In this document: positions 1 to 8,967 of the stretch, piece after piece
Position numbering within the stretch: the first letter of the stretch is position 1
Layout of the letters: each line of letters opens with the position of its first letter
Source of the DNA: Rhodothermales bacterium
Lineage (GTDB): Bacteria > Bacteroidota > Rhodothermia > Rhodothermales > UBA10348
Direction: 5' to 3'
NCBI GenBank assembly: GCA_028284865.1
Contig: JANQQV010000018.1
Span: 1-64,000, forward strand
DNA length: 64,000 nucleotides
Made by a program: the position numbers and the translations under genes
Notes under the pieces: model-generated
Databases searched by the model: none
Told to the model about the DNA's origin: nothing
The model's input: the letters and a program-made list of their open reading frames with translations, nothing else

Positions 1-2
1 CC

Positions 3-2045
3 ATTTACGACTCGGATGACAGTCAGCGGGTGATTCGCGATCTGATGAACCGCTTCGGGATCGACACGCAGCAGACCCGGCCCCGCGCGATCCAGCACCT
101 GATTTCAGGCGCCAAGAACCGAATGGTCGATCCGGGTGAATATGCCCGCTTGGCGGCATCCCCTCAGCAGGAGCGAGCAGCGGAACTGTATCAGCCTTAT
201 CTCGATGAGCTGCGCCGCGCCAATGCGATGGATTTCGATGACCTGCTGCTCAAACCGCTTCAGCTCTTCGACAACAATCCAGATGTGCTTGAGAAGTATC
301 AGAATCGATGGAAATACGTCCACATCGATGAGTACCAGGACACGAACAAGGCGCAGTACCTGCTGGCGAGGACGCTGGCCCGCAAGTTCAACAACCTGTG
401 TGTCGTTGGTGACGACGCCCAGAGTATCTACGCCTTCCGCGGTGCGGACATCACCAACATGCTCTCGTTCCAGCGGGACTATCCGAACGCGACGACCATT
501 CGCCTGGAGCAGAACTACCGGTCGACCGAGAACATCGTGAAGCTGGCGGATTCGATTATCCGCAACAACACCAAGCAGATCGACAAGAAACTCTGGACAG
601 ACAACTCGAAGGGTGATCCGGTCATTCTTCTCGAGTCCATCTCCGAGCGGGATGAGGCTCAGAAGGTCGAACGGCGCATCCGGGACGTACAGGTCCGACT
701 GGGCCACATGTACAAGGACTTTGCAGTCCTCTACCGCACGAATGCCCAGAGTCGTTCCCTTGAAGACGCGCTGCGTCGTGGCAGCATCCCGTACCGGGTA
801 GTCGGTGGCGTATCCTTCTATCAGCGCCGCGAGATCAAGGATGCGTTGGCCTACCTGCGCCTGGTTGTGAATCCAAACGACGTCGCCAGCCTCCGACGCG
901 TCATCAATACGCCCACCCGAGGCATCGGCGCAAAAACCCAGGGCGAACTTTGGGCCTTTTCTGCCCGCCACAATCTTGGAGCGTGGGATGTGCTTGAGCG
1001 CATCAGTGAAGTGGGTCTTCCGGGACGAGCGACCAATGCGGTAGCCGGCTTCCGGGACATGATCAACAAATACCGTGAGCTGGCCGCTACGGATGATGCA
1101 GAAGATGTCGCCCGCGCACTAATCAAGGACACCGGGCTGCTCGAGGAGTTCAGGAAGGAAAACACCCCTGAAAACCTGGTACGCTGGGAAAACGTGCAAG
1201 AACTCCTGAATGCCATCACGGAGTTCTCCCGGTCGAACGAGGACCAGGAAGCGGCCGCGCCGGTGGTGGACGACGAGTCTTCAACACGTCCGGACGGTTC
1301 GCTGAGCGCCTTTCTGCAGGAAGTCTCGCTGCTTACCGACGCAGACGAGGCCCAGGACTCAGAGAACCGGGTGACCCTGATGACGCTGCATGCTTCAAAG
1401 GGTCTGGAATTCCCGGTGGTTTTCCTCGCCGGCATGGAAGAGAATCTTTTCCCGTTGCAGATGGCTGCCCAGGACCCGACCGAACTGGAAGAAGAACGTC
1501 GACTGTTCTACGTCGGCGCGACCCGAGCCAAGCAATTGCTCTTCCTCTCCCACGCACGGAGTCGATTCCGCTTCGGAGAGCAGACGCCCATGGTGCGCAG
1601 TCGCTTCCTGGAAGAAATCGACGCATCGCTTGTCCGTACCGAAGCGGGGCAGCCTTTCGATCCGGACAAGGATCGGTTCAAGAGCCGGGGTTCCTCCAGC
1701 GGTCTGTCGTATGACACGATGGATCCGTACTACTACCGCAAAAACCTCCGGGAAAACCAGAGTTCACCCAAAGGGCGGCCGCGCGTGGTCACCCGTTCCT
1801 CTGGCGGATCGGCTCCCTCCTCTTCGCCCAAACCAAAGGCTCCGTCCGGGCAACGGATCGTGTACGACGAAGAGGAAAGCCAGGCCCTGGCGCCGGGCAT
1901 GCAGGTGGAGCATCATATTTTCGGTGCCGGCGAAGTCGTGTCCATGGAGGGCACGGGCCAGCAAATGAAGGCAGTCGTTCATTTTGAAGAGGTCGGACCC
2001 AAGAAACTGATGGTTCGTCTGGCCCGACTGCGCCGCATCGGTTGA
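3..2045 (+). CDS. pcrA: UvrD/PcrA-type ATP-dependent DNA helicase (5' truncated by window edge)
   Basis: This is the C-terminal 680 or so residues of a superfamily 1A 3'-5' helicase acting in DNA repair and replication restart. The frame is open from base 3, so the start and the Walker A motif lie upstream of the window. Visible motifs in order are DEYQDT (motif II), VVGDDAQSIYAFRGAD (III), QNYRST (IV), TLHASKGLEF (V) and FVGATRA-type YVGATRAK (VI). A Ser/Pro-rich linker follows, and then a small C-terminal Tudor-like domain around GMQVEHHIFGAGEV, as in PcrA/UvrD where it contacts RNA polymerase. Motif order and the C-terminal domain make the family assignment secure. PcrA and UvrD cannot be separated without the missing N-terminus, but PcrA is the usual name outside Proteobacteria. 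Confidence 0.93.
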   Translation: MYDSDDSQRVIRDLMNRFGIDTQQTRPRAIQHLISGAKNRMVDPGEYARLAASPQQERAAELYQPYLDELRRANAMDFDDLLLKPLQLFDNNPDVLEKYQNRWKYVHIDEYQDTNKAQYLLARTLARKFNNLCVVGDDAQSIYAFRGADITNMLSFQRDYPNATTIRLEQNYRSTENIVKLADSIIRNNTKQIDKKLWTDNSKGDPVILLESISERDEAQKVERRIRDVQVRLGHMYKDFAVLYRTNAQSRSLEDALRRGSIPYRVVGGVSFYQRREIKDALAYLRLVVNPNDVASLRRVINTPTRGIGAKTQGELWAFSARHNLGAWDVLERISEVGLPGRATNAVAGFRDMINKYRELAATDDAEDVARALIKDTGLLEEFRKENTPENLVRWENVQELLNAITEFSRSNEDQEAAAPVVDDESSTRPDGSLSAFLQEVSLLTDADEAQDSENRVTLMTLHASKGLEFPVVFLAGMEENLFPLQMAAQDPTELEEERRLFYVGATRAKQLLFLSHARSRFRFGEQTPMVRSRFLEEIDASLVRTEAGQPFDPDKDRFKSRGSSSGLSYDTMDPYYYRKNLRENQSSPKGRPRVVTRSSGGSAPSSSPKPKAPSGQRIVYDEEESQALAPGMQVEHHIFGAGEVVSMEGTGQQMKAVVHFEEVGPKKLMVRLARLRRIG

Positions 2046-2099
2046 AACGTCCCTGCGGGCTCCCACACTTAACGTCCCATTCCCGTCATCCCTGGTGCC

Positions 2100-3128
2100 A
2101 TGCGCGTCCTCTCTTTGACTCTCGTTCTTGTCCTTCTTGCAGGCTGTGCCTCCGATGAGCGCACGTCCCTGGTGGTCTATTCGCCCCATGGAAAGGAAAT
2201 GCTGGCGGATTCAGAGCAGGCATTCGAGGCTCGGTACCCGGACATCAACGTGCAGTGGATCGACATGGGCGGACAGGACGCTTATGATCGCATTCGCACC
2301 GAGCGTGCAAACCCAACCGCCAGCGTATGGTGGGGCGGTGATGGACCCACATTTTCGCGAGCCGCTTCTGAAGGGCTGCTAGCCTCATACACACCGACCT
2401 GGGCGGATGCCGTCTCCGCAGAAGGGCGGGGCGAGGACGATATGTGGCTTTCGACGTATCTGACTCCCGAAGTGCTTCTGCTGAATGAGCGGACGGTCCC
2501 TGAAGGAGAACGTCCGATGGATTGGGACGAATTGCTGGAGCCGGAATGGGCGGATCGAATCATCATCCGGTATCCATTGGCCAGTTCCACGATGCGAACC
2601 ATCTGGGGAGCACTGATCATGCGGCAACCAACGGTCGAAGATGGATATCGCTGGCTGGCGCAGCTGGACGCGAACACGAAGTCCTACGCGGCCAATCCGG
2701 CTCAGCTGTATCTCAGCGTTGCGCGCGAGGAAGGAGATGTGTCCCTGTGGAATATGCCTGACACGTACATCCAGAGGGACAACGGATTTCCGTTTGACTA
2801 CGTACTACCCTCGTCAGGCACACCGGTGCTGCAAGATGGCATCGCCATCGTTGCGGGTGCTCCCGCTCCGGATGCGGCCCGGCTCTTCTATGAGCATGTC
2901 ACCTCTGATTCGGCGCTGGTTGACCAGGCCACCCGGTACTACCGCATCCCCGCGCGTACAGACCTCGACCCCGACACCCTTCCGCGATGGATGATCGAGA
3001 ATGCCATTCCTGAAATGGACGTCGACTGGGAACGCCTGTCCACCGAGGGCCCGACCTGGATGCAGTACTGGGATGAAAACATCAAAGGGCGCGGGGCGGA
3101 ATACCTGGAAGAGAACCCGGGTAGCTGA
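2100..3128 (+). CDS. ABC transporter extracellular solute-binding lipoprotein
   Basis: A 342-residue lipoprotein. The N-terminus has a hydrophobic segment ending in a lipobox (LLAGC) with the acylated Cys at about residue 16. The body has the bacterial solute-binding protein type 1 / iron-type fold signature: an early SLVVYSPHG strand, ARYPDINVQWIDMGGQDAYDRI, a hinge region with PEVLLLNE, and late AGAPAPDAARLFYEHV typical of Fe(III)- or phosphonate-binding family members. It should capture a small ligand in the periplasm and pass it to an inner-membrane ABC permease. No permease or ATPase lies next to it, so the ligand and partner are unknown. It starts 54 bp after pcrA and is convergent with dusB. 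Confidence 0.8.
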   Translation: MRVLSLTLVLVLLAGCASDERTSLVVYSPHGKEMLADSEQAFEARYPDINVQWIDMGGQDAYDRIRTERANPTASVWWGGDGPTFSRAASEGLLASYTPTWADAVSAEGRGEDDMWLSTYLTPEVLLLNERTVPEGERPMDWDELLEPEWADRIIIRYPLASSTMRTIWGALIMRQPTVEDGYRWLAQLDANTKSYAANPAQLYLSVAREEGDVSLWNMPDTYIQRDNGFPFDYVLPSSGTPVLQDGIAIVAGAPAPDAARLFYEHVTSDSALVDQATRYYRIPARTDLDPDTLPRWMIENAIPEMDVDWERLSTEGPTWMQYWDENIKGRGAEYLEENPGS

Positions 3129-3153
3129 AACAGGCCCGAAGTAGTCGTCGCAA

Positions 3154-4224
3154 TCAGCCTTCGACCAGCGGAAGCGCAGCTTTCGCTCGGGTTGCAGTCG
3201 GCAACGAGGCCTTCACCGCAACGGCGCGCACATCGGCGGGAACGCTGAGATTGGCGTCGTCCTCGTCGAAATTGAGTAGCACCTCCAGCACCCCATCCAT
3301 GGATTTCTCTTCCATGATGAGCGTTCGCAGTCGGCTGGCTCCGCGGAATCCTTTGAAGTAGCCACCATACATCCGGCGCATTTCCAGGACTCCCTTCTTT
3401 TCACCCAGCCACTCGCACTTCAGCGCAAGGTGTTCGGCAACAACCTCGGTGCGCTCACGCCACGTCGGCGGAGGAGGTACTTCCCCGGTCTCGCGATAGA
3501 TCTTGGCATTGCGGAAGATCCACGGGTTACCGATCGCACCCCGACCGACCATCACGGCATCCACTCCGGTTTCGTCGAACATCGCTTCAATCTTCTCCGG
3601 CGTGGTGGCATCACCGTTTCCGATGAGCGGAACCGTCATGCCTGACTCTTCCTTGATCCGGCGAAGCCACTCCCAGCGCGCTTCGCCCTTGTACATCTGC
3701 TTTCGAGTTCGGGCGTGCACGGCCAGTGCCTGAATGCCGGTTTCCTCCAGCATGCGGGCGACTTCCAGGATCTGGATGGTCTCATCGTTCCATCCGAGAC
3801 GGGTCTTGACTGTTACCGGACGGGATGACTCTTCGATGACAGCCGCCGTGATCTCCTGCATCTTCGGCAAGTTGCGGAGAATGCCGGCACCGCCATCCTT
3901 GCAAACGACCTTCTTGACGGGGCAGCCAAAATTGATATCGATGATATCCGGGCCTACCGCATCCACGATGCGCGTCGCTTCCCTGACCTGATCAACATCA
4001 CCCCCGAAAATCTGGATGGCGACCGGTCGCTCTTCCTCGTAGATATCCAGCTTCTGATGGGATCCGTCTGCGCCGTACGTGAGCCCCCCTGAAGAAATGA
4101 ACTCAGTGTAGAGCATATCAGCCCCGAACCGCTTGCACATCAGGCGAAACGGTGGGTCAGACACATCTTCCATGGGCGCCAGGAAGATGGGGCGATCTCC
4201 AAAGTCGATTCCGGCAATCTGCAT
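3154..4224 (-). CDS. dusB: tRNA-dihydrouridine synthase, DusB-like
   Basis: A flavin-dependent enzyme that reduces specific uridines in tRNA to dihydrouridine. I chose the ATG at 4224 (MQIAGIDFG) because the TIM-barrel opening PIFLAPMEDVSDPPFR follows directly; an upstream ATG at 4299 would add 25 unconserved residues. Visible signatures are APM (FMN phosphate site), INFGCPVKKV with the catalytic Cys in GCPVKKVVCKDGGAG, VKTRLGW, LAVHARTRKQMYKG, IGNGD and VMVGRGAIGNPWIF. The length of about 356 residues fits the DusB/Nifr3 class, slightly long because of a C-terminal acidic tail. It is transcribed toward the solute-binding gene and shares a 220-bp intergenic region with the divergent phosphodiesterase. 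Confidence 0.92.
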   Translation of the reverse strand: MQIAGIDFGDRPIFLAPMEDVSDPPFRLMCKRFGADMLYTEFISSGGLTYGADGSHQKLDIYEEERPVAIQIFGGDVDQVREATRIVDAVGPDIIDINFGCPVKKVVCKDGGAGILRNLPKMQEITAAVIEESSRPVTVKTRLGWNDETIQILEVARMLEETGIQALAVHARTRKQMYKGEARWEWLRRIKEESGMTVPLIGNGDATTPEKIEAMFDETGVDAVMVGRGAIGNPWIFRNAKIYRETGEVPPPPTWRERTEVVAEHLALKCEWLGEKKGVLEMRRMYGGYFKGFRGASRLRTLIMEEKSMDGVLEVLLNFDEDDANLSVPADVRAVAVKASLPTATRAKAALPLVEG

Positions 4225-4443
4225 CCGGGTCGAAATGGGGCTAAGTGAATGGAATTCGGGCGTTTCTAACAGGCCAGCGTAAAACAGGAGGTCTCGCAAG
4301 CGGTTCCAAGCCAGCCAAGTGCGTTCCGTTACAATTTGAACAAGATCGCCGCGAGCGCTGTCTTATCGGTGGGCCGAATGATATTCTTTGGTTCTGGCGG
4401 GCAATTCGTGCGCTCAAGACTCCTCACACTTCTGATCAGAACC

Positions 4444-5691
4444 ATGACACGTCATCTGACTCCGCTTCTCCTGATTGCAATCTTGCTCACCGGGTGCAGC
4501 ACTGCGGACAATGGTGGCGATGTGCCTGCCGACATTGAGAAAACGGTCATTCTCATGTCAATTGACGGAATGCGTTCGCATTACATCGACTGGTTCGACA
4601 CCCCCAATCTGGATCGCCTGATCGCCTCGGGAGCACACGCTGACGAAGGCATGATCTCGTCCTATCCCACCAAGACCTTTCCGAATCACTACACGATCGT
4701 AACCGGTCTCCGGCCGTCGAATCACGGCGTGGTATCCAATTCCATGTATGATCCGGACATGGATGACCGCTTCACCATCTCCAATCGTCAAGCTGTGGAG
4801 AATCCGGCCTGGTGGTCGGGAGGCGAACCGATCTGGACGGCCGTGGAAAAAGCCGGGGGTGTTGCCGCCACGTTCTTCTGGGTAGGTTCGGAATCGCCAT
4901 TCGACGGCGTTCGCCCAACCTACTGGTACCAGTACAACGGTAGCATCCCAGGGGCCGATCGTGTAGATCAAGCCCTGGAATGGCTCGATATGCCGGACGG
5001 AGAGCGTCCGAATTTCATTTCGCTGTACTGGTCCGAGGTGGATGATGCCGGGCACAGAAATGGTCCACGCGCGCCGGAAACTGGCCAATCCGTCGCAAAT
5101 GTGGACGGATACATCGGGCGGCTGCTCGATGGTCTCGAAGAGCGCGATTTGTTCGATCGGGTGAACATCATCGTTGTCGCCGACCACGGAATGGCCCAGC
5201 TTTCACGCGATCGGGTCGTGGCGCTCGATGACTATGTCGACCTGGCCGACATCGCATTCATGGATAGCAATCCGCTCGTCGGGATCTGGCCGGAGGATGG
5301 AAAGACGCAAGAGGTATTCGAAGCGCTTGACGGGGCCCACCCCAACCTGCACGTCTGGTTGAAAGAGGACTTTCCGGCGCGATTTGAATACAAAGATCAT
5401 CGTCGCATTCCACCCATCGTCGGACATGTGGATGATGGATGGAGCGTCACACGCTCCCGCGCTGCGCTGGATGCGAATCCGAATCTGTTTACAGGTGGAA
5501 CGCACGGATATGATCACGAGCTGGAATCCATGCGCGCCGTGTTCATCGCCCATGGTCCGGCTTTCCGCGATGGCGTGACCATTGAGCCGTTCTCGAATGT
5601 CGAGATCTACAATGTTATGGCGGACATCCTTGGCGTCGAACCCGCGCCAAACGATGGCACGGCTGGCACGCTTGACGCCATCATGGAATAG
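4444..5691 (+). CDS. ENPP-like nucleotide pyrophosphatase/phosphodiesterase lipoprotein
   Basis: A 415-residue member of the alkaline phosphatase superfamily, nucleotide pyrophosphatase/phosphodiesterase branch. The ATG at 4444 gives a clean lipoprotein signal (LLIAILLTGCS); an upstream in-frame ATG at 4336 would bury it. Metal and nucleophile motifs are in the family order: MSIDGMR (metal Asp), YPTKTFPNHYT (nucleophile Thr in the TFPN context, then NHY), SLYWSEVDDAGH (metal Asp and His), VADHGM (metal Asp-His) and TGGTHGYDHE (metal His). It probably hydrolyses phosphodiester or pyrophosphate bonds of nucleotides or phospholipid head groups outside the cytoplasm. The substrate is not deducible. 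The next gene starts 33 bp downstream on the same strand. Confidence 0.88.
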   Translation: MTRHLTPLLLIAILLTGCSTADNGGDVPADIEKTVILMSIDGMRSHYIDWFDTPNLDRLIASGAHADEGMISSYPTKTFPNHYTIVTGLRPSNHGVVSNSMYDPDMDDRFTISNRQAVENPAWWSGGEPIWTAVEKAGGVAATFFWVGSESPFDGVRPTYWYQYNGSIPGADRVDQALEWLDMPDGERPNFISLYWSEVDDAGHRNGPRAPETGQSVANVDGYIGRLLDGLEERDLFDRVNIIVVADHGMAQLSRDRVVALDDYVDLADIAFMDSNPLVGIWPEDGKTQEVFEALDGAHPNLHVWLKEDFPARFEYKDHRRIPPIVGHVDDGWSVTRSRAALDANPNLFTGGTHGYDHELESMRAVFIAHGPAFRDGVTIEPFSNVEIYNVMADILGVEPAPNDGTAGTLDAIME

Positions 5692-5724
5692 CTGCACGCA
5701 CGGCTCGATTATCCAGAATCCACT

Positions 5725-6870
5725 TTGACCTACCTCTACCAGGAACACCAGTCCTTCTTTGCGCAGGTAGCCCATCCTATCGAATCGCTGGGTGGCGCCG
5801 AGCTCGAAGAGCTCGGCGCCACAAGCATCGACCCCGGGTATCGCGGAGTCCAGTTCAGCGCCTCGCCTGATATCCTTCGCCGCATCGTCTACTGCGCGCG
5901 GATTCCGACACGCATCCTGGCGCCCCTGGCCGTTTTCGACTGTCACTCGGATCGCTACCTCTACAAACGCGCCTGCGAAGAGGTGGACTGGCTGGATCTG
6001 ATCGGTGTCGAGAAGACCTTTTCGATCTTTGCGACCGTCTCCAACAGCCGGATTCGGCATTCGAAGTATGCCGCACTCAAACTGAAAGACGCGATCGTTG
6101 ACACCATCCGGAAGGCGACCGGCTCGCGACCGAGCGTTGATCGTCACAACCCTGATGTCTCGCTCAACCTGCATATCGAGAACAATCGCGCGACCATCAG
6201 CCTGGACGTTGCTGGTCGGTCACTTCATCGCCGCGGCTACCGGATGGAAGCCCTTGAAGCGCCCATTCAGGAAACGGTAGCAGCATCCATGTTGCGCATG
6301 GCGGACTGGGATGGCACGTCTCCCCTGCTCGATCCCATGTGTGGTTCAGGAACGATCCTGGCAGAAGCTTTCATGATGGCAGCGAACATGCCGGCCCAGA
6401 TCCTGCATGACCGATTCGGTTTTCAGCAGCTGCCCGATCATGATGAGGGTGCATGGAAGGCGCAGCGAAGGTCGATCGATGGAGAGATCAAGACGGTCCC
6501 CGATGGGTTGATCTGTGGATCAGATATCCAGACTGAGGCTATTCGCCTCGCCCGGATCAATCTGGACAGGCTCAAGGGGTCCAGCGCCGTCCATTTGGAG
6601 CAGAAGGACTTCCGACATCTACCTGCTTATGAGAACGGCGTGATCGTCACCAATCCTCCCTACGGGCTTCGCATCGGCAACAGGAACGCCATCGGCGATC
6701 TCTTCAAAGCCTTCGGAGACTATCTCAAGCAGAAATGCACTCACTCCACGGCCTTCATCTATGTCGGCAAACCTGCGCTCCTCAAGAGTGTCGGATTGCG
6801 TGCTTCATGGAAAAAGGAGTTGGTGAATGGCGCGCTGGAAGGGCGATTGGCACGATACGACCTGTATTGA
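5725..6870 (+). CDS. THUMP-domain class I SAM-dependent RNA methyltransferase (RlmL-N/YpsC-like)
   Basis: A 381-residue rRNA or tRNA base methyltransferase. The frame has no ATG near the N-terminus; a TTG at 5725 (MTYLYQEHQ) starts right at the conserved ferredoxin-like and THUMP portion, so a TTG start is likely. THUMP spans roughly residues 60-160. The Rossmann domain shows LLDPMCGSGTILAEA (SAM-binding loop) and the catalytic N-P-P-Y in VTNPPYGLRIGN, typical of N2-guanine methyltransferases such as the N-terminal half of RlmL (23S rRNA m2G2445). The C-terminal RlmK-type half is absent, as in YpsC proteins. Exact target base is inferred, not shown. Confidence 0.88.
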   Translation: MTYLYQEHQSFFAQVAHPIESLGGAELEELGATSIDPGYRGVQFSASPDILRRIVYCARIPTRILAPLAVFDCHSDRYLYKRACEEVDWLDLIGVEKTFSIFATVSNSRIRHSKYAALKLKDAIVDTIRKATGSRPSVDRHNPDVSLNLHIENNRATISLDVAGRSLHRRGYRMEALEAPIQETVAASMLRMADWDGTSPLLDPMCGSGTILAEAFMMAANMPAQILHDRFGFQQLPDHDEGAWKAQRRSIDGEIKTVPDGLICGSDIQTEAIRLARINLDRLKGSSAVHLEQKDFRHLPAYENGVIVTNPPYGLRIGNRNAIGDLFKAFGDYLKQKCTHSTAFIYVGKPALLKSVGLRASWKKELVNGALEGRLARYDLY

Positions 6871-6912
6871 CCAGTAGAGCAACCTTGCCCTGATTGTGAC
6901 CGTACAGCCGTC

Positions 6913-6927
6913 TGGCCGTCACGGCCA
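6913..6927. repeat. 15-bp perfect palindrome (7-1-7) before the NTF2-like gene
   Basis: TGGCCGT-C-ACGGCCA lies 36 bp upstream of the ATG at 6963. The dyad could be an operator half-site pair or part of a small hairpin ending the methyltransferase transcript, but there is no U-run. No regulator is assignable, so this is only a recorded structure. Confidence 0.3.
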
Positions 6928-6962
6928 CCACTCATTGGAACCACTCAGAACCCTTTCCCATC

Positions 6963-7532
6963 ATGCCCAGAAACGTTTCTGCCTATCTGACGCTATTCGC
7001 ATTCCTCTTCCTGCTGGCCGTGCCTGCATTCGCCCAGGAAACCCGGGAAATTCCCGATGCTGATCCAGCCGACGTCGAATCCGTGGACGCCATCATTGCG
7101 GCGGTTTATGGTGTAATCTCCGGTGAAGCAGGTGAAGTGAGAGATTGGGATCGTTTTCTGACCCTCTTTCATCCGGAAGCCAAACTGATTCCCACGGCCT
7201 GCAATCCCGAAACCGGTGAGTGTGGCATGAATCACTTCTCGCCGCAGCAGTACATCGAAGTGGCAACACCGTATTTCATGCAGAACGGCTTCTTCGAGAC
7301 TGAACGACACCGTGTCGAAGAGTACTATGGCTCCATGGCCCATGTCTTCAGCACGTACGATTCCTTCCAGTCCGCATCGGATACGGAAGCATTCAATGCA
7401 GGCATCAATAGCTTCCAGATCTTCAACGACGGCAGCCGCTGGTGGATCATGAACATCTTCTGGCAGGACCAGAACTCAGCCGGGCCGATTCCAGCCGAAT
7501 ATGGTGGAGATCTGCCTGCGAAGACCTGGTGA
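6963..7532 (+). CDS. Secreted NTF2-like (SnoaL/DUF4440-type) protein
   Basis: A 189-residue protein with a cleavable signal peptide (hydrophobic core LTLFAFLFLLAVPAFA, cleavage near AFAQ at about residue 22-23). The mature part has the layout of the NTF2-like superfamily: an N-terminal helix (ADVESVDAIIAAVYGVIS), WDRFLTLFHPEAKL, an HVFSTYDSF strand and a closing WWIMNIFWQDQ strand. Members are either small enzymes or ligand-binding pockets, and no catalytic set is obvious here. Two cysteines (CNPETGECG) may form a disulfide. A second, unrelated-sequence NTF2-like secreted protein lies at 62905-63387. It is convergent with the aminotransferase. Function unknown. Confidence 0.7.
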   Translation: MPRNVSAYLTLFAFLFLLAVPAFAQETREIPDADPADVESVDAIIAAVYGVISGEAGEVRDWDRFLTLFHPEAKLIPTACNPETGECGMNHFSPQQYIEVATPYFMQNGFFETERHRVEEYYGSMAHVFSTYDSFQSASDTEAFNAGINSFQIFNDGSRWWIMNIFWQDQNSAGPIPAEYGGDLPAKTW

Positions 7533-7550
7533 TCAGCGTGATCGAGGTGC

Positions 7551-8747
7551 TCAGCTGGCCTCGAGGGCGGCAACGATAACGTCGAGGGCTTCCACCAGAA
7601 CAGGCTCACTGATATTGAGCGGTGGTGCGATGCGCACCAGATTGTTTGAATGAAGCGTCCATCCCAGCAGGACGCCTCCTTCCAGGCAACTCTGAACAAC
7701 CCTGGCCGTGCGTTCGGCATCGTCGAGGAGCATGCCCAGCATCGCGCCTCGTCCGCGGACTTCTACGACCGCCGGGTGACCCAGTCGTTCACGTACGACT
7801 TCTTCGATCCATTTCGCGCGCTCAGGGAGTTGCTCATTCTGCAGCACACGCAAGGTCGCGCGTGCGGCGGCACATGAGACAGGATGCCCACCAAACGTGG
7901 TCACGTGACTCAGCGGAGGGTCATTGCGAAAAGCGCTCATCAACTCTCGTGATGAGACGAAGGCACCGAGTGGCATGCCACCAGCCATCGCTTTCGCCAG
8001 CGTGATGATATCGGGTTGGACACCGAATTGCTCGAAGGCAAACAGCGAGCCTGTTCGCCCGAACCCGGTCTGGATCTCGTCGAAAATCAGCAGCGCTCCG
8101 GTCGCCGAGCAGCGATCGCGCAACGCCCGGTGCCATTCGTCGGAAGGCACGATAATGCCGCCTTCACCCTGGATCGGCTCGGTGATCACGCAGGCAACAG
8201 AGTCGTCGATTGCTGAAAGAGCGTCCACATCGCCAAACGGCAGGAAGGACACATCCGGAAGCAGCGGAAGAAACGGATCGCGGTAGACGTCCCTTCCAGT
8301 CACGGAAAGAGAGCCGTGTGTGTCCCCGTGATACGAGTTCCGGAAACCGATCATTCGCGATCGCCCCGTCGCCTTCTTGGCCAATTTCAGCGCGCCCTCA
8401 TTGGCTTCAGTGCCGGTCATCGTGAAGTAGACCGAGTCGAGCCCATCGGGAAGGGCATCCGCAAGCTCGGCAGCGTACCCGGCTTGATGCTTCTGGACAA
8501 ACTCCCCGTAGACCATCACGTGGAGATGCCGATCAATCTGCTCCTGGATGGCGCCAATTACCGCAGGGTGCCGATGTCCCAGAGACGAAACCGCTATTCC
8601 GGAGATCAAGTCGATCACCCGTGACCCGTCCTCCAGGTAGAGAAACGGTCCTTGGGCTCGATCCACCGATAGTCCAATCGGCGCATCGGATGTCCATGCC
8701 AGAGCCTGTTCGAAGTCCTTGTTCACGCAGTTCGGGGTCGTTTTCAC
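7551..8747 (-). CDS. Class III PLP-dependent aminotransferase (acetylornithine/4-aminobutyrate type)
   Basis: A fold-type I aminotransferase of about 398 residues. Visible family motifs are LEDGSRVIDLISGIAVSSLGH, FTMTGTEANEGALKLA, GFRNSYHGDTHGSLS, ITEPIQGEGG, LIFDEIQTGFGRTG and the Schiff-base lysine in TLAKAMAGGMPLGAF. It likely uses an omega-amino donor such as ornithine, lysine or 4-aminobutyrate with 2-oxoglutarate. The start is uncertain: GTG at 8747 or GTG at 8726, both just before the first conserved residues; an ATG at 8819 would run into the divergent his leader promoter region. It sits head-to-head with the histidine operon but belongs to a different aminotransferase class from HisC, so it should not be read as the missing HisC. 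Confidence 0.85.
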   Translation of the reverse strand: MKTTPNCVNKDFEQALAWTSDAPIGLSVDRAQGPFLYLEDGSRVIDLISGIAVSSLGHRHPAVIGAIQEQIDRHLHVMVYGEFVQKHQAGYAAELADALPDGLDSVYFTMTGTEANEGALKLAKKATGRSRMIGFRNSYHGDTHGSLSVTGRDVYRDPFLPLLPDVSFLPFGDVDALSAIDDSVACVITEPIQGEGGIIVPSDEWHRALRDRCSATGALLIFDEIQTGFGRTGSLFAFEQFGVQPDIITLAKAMAGGMPLGAFVSSRELMSAFRNDPPLSHVTTFGGHPVSCAAARATLRVLQNEQLPERAKWIEEVVRERLGHPAVVEVRGRGAMLGMLLDDAERTARVVQSCLEGGVLLGWTLHSNNLVRIAPPLNISEPVLVEALDVIVAALEAS

Positions 8748-8840
8748 CGTATCGTAACGGCATGCGCCAATGCGTGTCCTATATTGGCAGTTCCGAAACG
8801 TGATGCTGCCAGCCAGCAATGCGCTTCAGAAACGTACGAC

Positions 8841-8936
8841 ATGACCCGCACTTTCCTCCATATCGCCTTCTCGCCACTGGCCGCCCATCACGGTCACGAG
8901 CATCATGGCGTTTGTCCTTCGGACGATCGGGAATAG
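8841..8936 (+). CDS. hisL: his operon leader peptide
   Basis: A 31-codon ORF (ATG 8841, TAG 8934-8936) placed 82 bp before hisG. It encodes six histidines (positions 7, 16, 17, 19, 21, 22), five of them within seven codons (HHGHEHH). This is the hallmark of ribosome-mediated attenuation: shortage of charged His-tRNA stalls the ribosome at codons 16-22 (bases 8886-8906). A terminator and a competing antiterminator follow directly, and the stop codon lies inside the 5' arm of the antiterminator, as the mechanism requires. A possible -10 box (TATATT, 8780-8785) lies upstream, without a convincing -35. The peptide itself is expected to have no function beyond sensing. Confidence 0.85.
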   Translation: MTRTFLHIAFSPLAAHHGHEHHGVCPSDDRE

Positions 8937-8967
8937 TCTGCGCAGTCCCTTTTTGCAGAGGCATTCC
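8930..8967 (+). promoter_or_regulatory. his attenuator: antiterminator hairpin
   Basis: GGAAT (8930-8934) pairs with ATTCC (8963-8967), and TCTGC (8937-8941) pairs with GCAGA (8955-8959), separated by a 2x3 internal loop. The 3' arm overlaps the 5' arm of the terminator stem (8959-8969), so both cannot form together. A ribosome that reaches the leader stop at 8934-8936 covers the 5' arm and lets the terminator form. One stalled on the His codons leaves it free. Pairing was worked out by eye. Confidence 0.72.

Noticed and set aside
105-971. Long minus-strand frame (288 codons) across the helicase gene
   Set aside because: It is an antisense shadow of a well-conserved helicase; no motif and no start context.
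5203-6174. Minus-strand frame of 323 codons spanning the phosphodiesterase and methyltransferase
   Set aside because: It overlaps two clearly conserved plus-strand genes and its product resembles nothing; GC-rich shadow frame.
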